The notes under the pieces are model-generated. The model ran no database searches. It was not told the origin of the DNA and saw only the letters and a list, made by a program, of their open reading frames with translations. Of a DNA stretch of 40,371 nt, positions 36,119 through 40,371 are shown piece after piece. The translations under genes and the position numbers were made by a program. How positions within the stretch are numbered: position 1 is the stretch's first letter; the number at the start of each line of letters is the position of its first letter. Source of the DNA: Myxococcales bacterium (lineage in GTDB: Bacteria; Myxococcota_A; UBA9042); contig SHZD01000032.1 of the NCBI GenBank assembly GCA_009692465.1, forward strand, positions 1-40,371. The letters are read 5' to 3'.

Positions 36119-36208
36119 CAGCGGTTAGTCGTTTCTTTTAGAAACGCAGACTTGCGACCCACCCAGCAGGCAATGACGACTGCGGAAAATCATTTCCGCT
36201 GGTGTCTA
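36119..36208 (-). repeat. structured intergenic element, copy D (short)
   Basis: Closing stem CAGCGG (36119-36124) with CCGCTG (36196-36201); hairpin CGTTTCT/AGAAACG (36130-36146); core GCGACCCACCCAGCAGGCA (36154-36172); hairpin GCGGAAA/TTTCCGC (36182-36199). The hub-gene stop codon is at 36206-36208, a few bases past the stem. It lacks the AACGGAGCG segment of copies A and B and is about 90 nt, so it is a shortened or diverged copy. Confidence 0.6.
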
Positions 36209-37360
36209 CGTGCCTTTGGTGTTGCGCGAGAACGCAATCGTGGTCTTGTAGCCTTCGTCGGGTCGGTACGAATGGGTCGCGGCGGTGATCAGAAATTTCC
36301 CAGAAAACGCCTTGCCGAACCCTTCGAATTCAATAACTTTACCCGGAACCGCCTTGGGCTCGCCCTCGATCGTCACTTCGCCAGTCAGAAAGTCCATTGA
36401 GAACTGATCAAACAAGGCCTGAGCAATGGCCTCGGCCTCGGCCTTGGTATTGACTGGCTGGTCGACCACGATGTACTTGCGGCCCGTCGAACCGGAGTTG
36501 TACAGCGCGGTGCCGGTATCGGAATGGCCCTTGATGCCGTCGAACGCATAGGTCGAACTGGTCACCTTGGCCACGATATTTTTCTTGGTCACAAAGTCCC
36601 AACTGCGCACCTCGACCGCTGCATACTGTTGAACGGTCGACAGGCGAAAATTCAAGTGCAAGTACGCGCCTGGCGACCCTTCTCCTTGACCACTGCGCTC
36701 GCGAGCAATCTTGACCACTGCAGCGCCGCTGGGTTCGGGCTTGCGAAAGGTGATCTGGGTCTTGCTGGAATCGCCGGCCTTCATTTCCAAGCTCGCGCCA
36801 ATTGCTTGCAAAAATTCAAAGTCACTGACGTTGAGTTGCGGCACATAGTGATGTTTGACGCTAGACGAGCCGACTTCGCCGGTGGTCATCTTGTCGCCGA
36901 CTTTGCCGCCTTCGCTAGACTTGGAGTTATTAATCACGTCTTTGACCGGCGTAGTCGCGCCGATCGTGGCCTGCAAGCCATCGCCCCAAGTCTTGCTGCG
37001 CTGGCCGCGGGTCAGGCGGTGGACTTTGTGGTAACCCGAAATAGTCACGTGGTTGCCATTCTCGACGTCAAAACACGGCTCAACGTAGGCAATCTCACCA
37101 TACAGCAGCGCCGCGGGTTCCTTTAACCCCATGGCAATTTCAACTTCGACGCCGGGCTTGAACGCGTCGATTAGATTGAGCTTATCCAAGGCCATCATGT
37201 CGTACTCAACCGCAAACATGTCGGGTTGATCCATCCGCAAGTCGACGGTAACGGACACGACGCCGTCGGCGGTTCTCGCTTCAATTTCCTTGCCCGTGTC
37301 GGTCTTTAGGCTCGGAAGGTCGCCGATCTTGACGCTCACGCTTGCGACATTGCTGTCCAT
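36206..37360 (-). CDS. phage late control D / VgrG-like baseplate hub protein
   Basis: 384 residues; ATG 37360 with GGAG 6 nt upstream. Family features include VEIAMGLKEPAALLYGEI, VTISGYHKVHRLTRGQR, YVPQLNVSDFEFLQAIGASL and QALFDQFSMDFLTGEV with PGKVIEFEGFGKAFSGKF. The gpD/gp27 hub sits at the tail centre and carries the spike. There is no extended needle or effector domain at the C-terminus. Upstream is the CIS-tube/LysM gene, downstream gp25, which is the order seen in Afp/PVC-type clusters. Confidence 0.9.
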   Translation of the reverse strand: MDSNVASVSVKIGDLPSLKTDTGKEIEARTADGVVSVTVDLRMDQPDMFAVEYDMMALDKLNLIDAFKPGVEVEIAMGLKEPAALLYGEIAYVEPCFDVENGNHVTISGYHKVHRLTRGQRSKTWGDGLQATIGATTPVKDVINNSKSSEGGKVGDKMTTGEVGSSSVKHHYVPQLNVSDFEFLQAIGASLEMKAGDSSKTQITFRKPEPSGAAVVKIARERSGQGEGSPGAYLHLNFRLSTVQQYAAVEVRSWDFVTKKNIVAKVTSSTYAFDGIKGHSDTGTALYNSGSTGRKYIVVDQPVNTKAEAEAIAQALFDQFSMDFLTGEVTIEGEPKAVPGKVIEFEGFGKAFSGKFLITAATHSYRPDEGYKTTIAFSRNTKGT

Positions 37361-37507
37361 GTCATTCTCCGTCTGCGGCCGCTGCCGTACTCAGCCGATG
37401 GGCGGCCCGAGGCAACAGTGGAAGCGGTTTTTCGCATCACTGTGGCCAAGCGCCTATTCGTTTCGCGCAAGCAAATCTCGCGCAGTCGGCGCCGGCCCTA
37501 GAGCGTC

Positions 37508-37649
37508 TTAGGAACTGTCCTCAAATAACTCGATCGATCTGGGCAACACAGGAGCGGCGAGTCGACCTTTCAGGACGCGAGCTTAGCGACCAACAAAGCA
37601 AGCAAACGGAACCAGTCCCACAATGACTTATTTTGGGACAGTTCCTTAG
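37508..37649 (-). repeat. structured intergenic element, copy C
   Basis: Closing stem from TTAGGAACTGTCC (37508-37520) with GGACAGTTCCTTAG (37636-37649), extended inward by AAATAA/TTATTTT. It encloses the stop codon of the CIS-tube/LysM gene (37646-37648). Inside are ACTCGATCGAT (shared with copy B), GGAGCGGCGAGTC, a weak hairpin near 37563-37577, core GCGACCAACAAAGCAAGCA (37586-37604) and hairpin GTCCCA...TGGGAC (37615-37639) with the GACTT loop also seen in copy B. The remaining gap 37361-37507 shows nothing recognisable. Confidence 0.82.
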
Positions 37650-38326
37650 CGCAGAATCGGCGGAATCAACAGGCGTTGGCCCGGCGTCAACCGCAAGGGA
37701 TTGTCGATGCCGTTGGCAACGGCGATGCGCCGCCATTCTGCTGGATCATCGTACTCGGAGGCCGAAATGGCCTGCAGCGTCTCGCCGCGGCTTACCGCAT
37801 GGACGTGCGCAGTGTCGGGACTGGCTTTTTCTTCCGTCTCGGGAGGCTCTTCCGCCAAGGTCAGCTTGCACGTCGCCCGCACCGGAGTGCCATTGGACAA
37901 GAACATCGTATAGTTAACATCCAAGCCGGTCACAAACCACATGCCCGTGTTGACTTGGCTGGGCCCGCCGCCAGAACCCCAACCGTCGCCCCACGTAAAG
38001 ACCACCCGCACTGGCCGGTGCAAATCCTTGTTGGCTTTGAGCAAGGCTTCAAACCATTGCACATGCTCGGTGTAGACGTTCTTGCGATCGTCAAAACAAT
38101 CAAACAGCAGCTCGCCAAACTCCAATTGCGCCGGGTTACCACTGGTAAACTGGTGCTTGGGAGCACTGCGCCCAGCCTGCCGTCCTTGCTTTGGCGTCAT
38201 CGACTTGGTAACGCGAACGGATTCGGGGTTAAACATAAATTCGTGGAATGCAGCAGTGCCAGTGATTCGGCCCTTGGATGCGTCGTCGCCGTAGATGGCA
38301 ATTCGTGCTTTTGTGAAGTCAGACAT
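37646..38326 (-). CDS. CIS-tube-domain protein with C-terminal LysM
   Basis: 226 residues from ATG 38326 (MSDFTKARIAIYG), preceded by AGGGGG. The N-terminal ~150 residues match the contractile-injection tube/adaptor domain (FHEFMFNPESVRVTKSMTP, LEFGELLFDCFDDRKNVY, VRVVFTWGDGWGSGG, LSNGTPVRATCKLTLAEEP). The C-terminal ~50 residues are a LysM domain (VSRGETLQAISASEYDDPAE, WRRIAVANGIDNPLRLTPGQ). It corresponds to Afp7-type proteins that connect tube and hub. It overlaps the preceding gene by 8 bp. Confidence 0.92.
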   Translation of the reverse strand: MSDFTKARIAIYGDDASKGRITGTAAFHEFMFNPESVRVTKSMTPKQGRQAGRSAPKHQFTSGNPAQLEFGELLFDCFDDRKNVYTEHVQWFEALLKANKDLHRPVRVVFTWGDGWGSGGGPSQVNTGMWFVTGLDVNYTMFLSNGTPVRATCKLTLAEEPPETEEKASPDTAHVHAVSRGETLQAISASEYDDPAEWRRIAVANGIDNPLRLTPGQRLLIPPILR

Positions 38327-40371
38327 GGAGCCCCCTTCGTTCGCGCTCACGCTTGATACGTACCATTACCGAACGGGCGATCTTGTTCGCCAACGCTTCG
38401 ATATCTTGAACATTACTCGAATGATCTTCGGATTGCTGACGGCCTTTTTCGCCGCCGCCGCCCTGACCGGACTTGCCGCCACCGACTCCGCTCATCGGCA
38501 AACCCAGCGTCGGATCGCCGCCGCTAGTCGCAATGCTTTCGGATAAGGGCTTGGCTGCTGCGGCAGCCACAATGGCCTGCGCAGCTGGCGCTACCAATGG
38601 CAACATGTTCGCGGCCGGCGACGACGTCACCGACAACACCCGAGTCATCGCCGCTGCCTGCGTGCCCTTAAGCGACGCTGTCGCCCCGCCCGTGCGACCG
38701 GCGGCTTCGACCATCGTATCGAGGCTGGAGGCTGGTTGAATCAAAGCCTGACCGCTCTGAAAATCGGCAGGCATTGTCATGCCGTCGCGAGCAACCGCAG
38801 ACGCCGCTCCGGGGCCAACGAAACCGCGCGCCACTGACGAAGCGTGACCGCGACCCAGCGAAGCCGTCCGTCGCGCTGTCACTGAAGCACTGAGGCGATC
38901 GGCACCGCGAGCGGCGGTTGGCATCGGTGCTGCTTCGCCAAAGAACCAGCCGTCGCCGCCGGTCAGGCCGACGAGTTCGCTACCGCCAAGCTGGCTACTT
39001 CCATAACTAAAGGTCGAGCCGGCGTAGCCTGAGCGCGCTGCGCTGCGCGCCGTCGACATCTTGGTGGCAAACGCGCCGCGCGGTGTGGCATGTAGCCATG
39101 CTGAGCGCCGTTGTTGGCCCACCAAATTGCGACCGCGACTCAGGCCTGCCGGCGCAAATTCGTGCATGCGCACGCCAGTCAGTTTGGCGCCAGTCAGTTT
39201 GGCGCCAGTCAGTTTGGCGCCAGTCAGTTTGGCGCCAGTCAGTTTGGCGCCAGTCAGGCTAGCTCCAGCCGAGCCCTTGGGCGCGGCTGGACTAGCTGCG
39301 CGGGCCGAGCTTGGCGCTGCCGTCAGGGTCGAGAATTCCCCAACGTCGCCGTCTGCCTTTGGCGCCAGCAACTCGCGGGGGCTCTCGGCTGCAGCCAACT
39401 GTCGGCTGCGCGTGCTCGCGAAGCCAAAAAGGTCACCGCTAGTCAGGGCCGACAAGGCGGCAAGGCCAGTCAACACCACTTGATCGCCGACACCGGCTGT
39501 CTTCAGCGGTGCCAATGTGCGCGCCGGCCCTCGCGCCGGGCTAGTAGATTGGGCACTTTTCGAATCCAACGCCTGCGAGGTCGGAGCCACCGCTGACTCG
39601 CCACCGCCGGTATTGGATTGAAGCAACTCGCCTCTAGGTGTTGCCGCCCTAGCCAATTGCGCCACAACCGAGCGGGCAACATCGCCGCGACCCAAGAAGC
39701 GCGCCACGAAGGCTGCGGCGGCGTCAGTCGGCAGATCCAAGCGCCGTTCGCCCAAGGCCGCCATGATCGCGCGCAGAGCCTGCGGGGTATCCGCACCCAA
39801 AGCAGCGGGCAGCGCCCGTTGAACCGTTTTGCCCGGTTGGCTGGCAAATTGAGCTTGAGCACGTTCTGCGCGCGCACTGCGATCCTGACGCGTAGTGGTC
39901 AAAGCTCTGGCTGCAGGCACGGTGTCGCCGGCGTCCAAGCCTGCAGTTGCTGGTTCAACCGCAGCTAGCAACTCCCCTGCTCGTTCGCCACGACTGGCAC
40001 CGAGCCCGCCAACAGCACCCGCTGCGCGCGACACAGTCCTTGTTCCACGAATCGCGGCCGCAGAAGACAGCGACGGGGTTGCCTTTTGCAGCCAAGCGGT
40101 CAATGCGTCTGGCGTGCCGCCAGGCCGGGCCGCCAGCACACCCAAATCGCGCAAGCCAGCCAAAGCCGCCAACATCGGCGCGGCGACAGTGGAACCACCC
40201 GCGCGCATCGCCACGCTTGCTCGCTCGTAGGCTTGCGCAAACGCCGTCAATGCCGCATGTGCTCCTGCTGCTGCCGGGGCGAGGCTTCGTTTGCCTGAAC
40301 CGGCGCCACTTTTGCCTGAACCGGCGCCACTTTTGCCTGAACCGGCGCCACTTTTGCCTGAACCGACGCCA
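38319..40371 (-). CDS. Ala-rich eCIS-associated protein, 5' end cut by window edge
   Basis: The frame is open without a stop to the right edge, so the gene starts outside the window; 683 codons are visible. Most of it is Ala/Ser/Gly/Thr-rich and apparently unstructured. It has two in-frame repeats: GAGSGKS units (40293-40371) and LTGAK pentapeptides (39174-39255). A Gly-rich stretch (GVGGGKSGQGGGGEKG) leads to a charged C-terminal helix (VQDIEALANKIARSVMVRIK, RERERRGLHV). That helix resembles the conserved C-terminal tail of proteins encoded just before the LysM gene in other eCIS clusters, from my recollection of the family. The role is unknown; an assembly or loading factor is possible. Confidence 0.65.
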   Translation of the reverse strand, partial: GVGSGKSGAGSGKSGAGSGKSGAGSGKRSLAPAAAGAHAALTAFAQAYERASVAMRAGGSTVAAPMLAALAGLRDLGVLAARPGGTPDALTAWLQKATPSLSSAAAIRGTRTVSRAAGAVGGLGASRGERAGELLAAVEPATAGLDAGDTVPAARALTTTRQDRSARAERAQAQFASQPGKTVQRALPAALGADTPQALRAIMAALGERRLDLPTDAAAAFVARFLGRGDVARSVVAQLARAATPRGELLQSNTGGGESAVAPTSQALDSKSAQSTSPARGPARTLAPLKTAGVGDQVVLTGLAALSALTSGDLFGFASTRSRQLAAAESPRELLAPKADGDVGEFSTLTAAPSSARAASPAAPKGSAGASLTGAKLTGAKLTGAKLTGAKLTGAKLTGVRMHEFAPAGLSRGRNLVGQQRRSAWLHATPRGAFATKMSTARSAARSGYAGSTFSYGSSQLGGSELVGLTGGDGWFFGEAAPMPTAARGADRLSASVTARRTASLGRGHASSVARGFVGPGAASAVARDGMTMPADFQSGQALIQPASSLDTMVEAAGRTGGATASLKGTQAAAMTRVLSVTSSPAANMLPLVAPAAQAIVAAAAAKPLSESIATSGGDPTLGLPMSGVGGGKSGQGGGGEKGRQQSEDHSSNVQDIEALANKIARSVMVRIKRERERRGLHV
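39174..39255 (-). repeat. 15-bp in-frame tandem repeat
   Basis: Unit GCCAGTCAGTTTGGC (plus strand) repeated about 5.5 times with near-perfect identity; it encodes LTGAK on the minus strand. The A-x-L-x-x spacing resembles pentapeptide repeats, but the run is too short for a proper pentapeptide-repeat helix. Confidence 0.93.
40293..40371 (-). repeat. 21-bp in-frame tandem repeat at right edge
   Basis: Units start at 40293, 40314, 40335 and 40356; the last is cut by the window edge. Each encodes the heptapeptide GAGSGKS on the minus strand. The array continues beyond the window to an unknown length. Confidence 0.93.

Noticed and set aside
35640-36128. 162-codon plus-strand gene, or a missing PAAR spike gene, in the eCIS gap
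   Set aside because: Arg/Ser-rich product with no domain, no ribosome-binding site, and it runs through decayed repeats; no PAAR motif on either strand.
37508-37649. Integron attC site
   Set aside because: Position after a stop codon and imperfect pairing are suggestive, but the conserved GTTRRRY/RYYYAAC core sites are absent and the flanking genes are housekeeping or operon genes, not cassettes.

Overview
The window is GC-rich bacterial chromosome. The best fit by inference is Myxococcota or a related former deltaproteobacterial lineage. The support is an enormous lipoprotein built from Cys-rich 'CDDGNxCTxDxC' repeats, a second lipoprotein with 'CGDGxCxxxExCxxCxxDCGxC' repeats, a Ser/Thr kinase fused to a cyclic-nucleotide-binding domain, an ECF sigma/anti-sigma pair, and many Ala/Asp/Thr-rich low-complexity secreted proteins.

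Layout. 1-2471 (+): an exported AMIN-domain protein and a degenerate GT2-like protein. 2572-4624 (-): ECF sigma factor followed by its likely membrane anti-sigma factor. 4789-6275: a 33-bp tandem array and rlmD (-). 6373-11220 (+): an OB-fold lipoprotein and mfd. 11301-12779 (-): cNMP-binding/Ser-Thr kinase. 13081-14109 (+): exported cyclophilin. 14282-18224 (-): a lepB-pyrR-pyrB-pyrC' operon in which PyrC' is a metal-site-defective dihydroorotase homologue. 18482-22834 (-): a 1450-residue Cys-rich lipoprotein. 23004-26270 (+): a 6S-like RNA candidate, zapA with a long repeat-expanded coiled coil, 5-formyl-THF cyclo-ligase, a Cys-rich lipoprotein and an MBL-fold hydrolase.

26608-40371 (-) is the baseplate half of a contractile injection system (eCIS, phage-tail-like). 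In transcription order it has an Ala-rich protein cut by the right edge, a CIS-tube/LysM protein, a gpD/VgrG-like hub, a gp25 wedge protein, a giant baseplate-J-like protein, a PASTA-tail protein I fusion, a cluster protein of unknown function, an FHA protein, and a VWA-TM-FHA membrane protein. Sheath, tube and ATPase genes are not in the window and would be expected beyond the right edge.

Two kinds of non-coding structure recur. The first is a family of about 90-160 nt structured elements at 14126-14286, 18345-18484, 36119-36208 and 37508-37649. They share a 19-nt core (GCGACCCACMAAGCAAGCA on +) between two hairpins and are closed by an outer stem. The arm sequences of that stem differ between copies but still pair within each copy, and the stem lies at or over the stop codon of the adjacent minus-strand gene. 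The second is a high density of short tandem arrays (units of 15, 16, 20, 21 and 33 bp), both between genes and, as multiples of 3 bp, inside genes.
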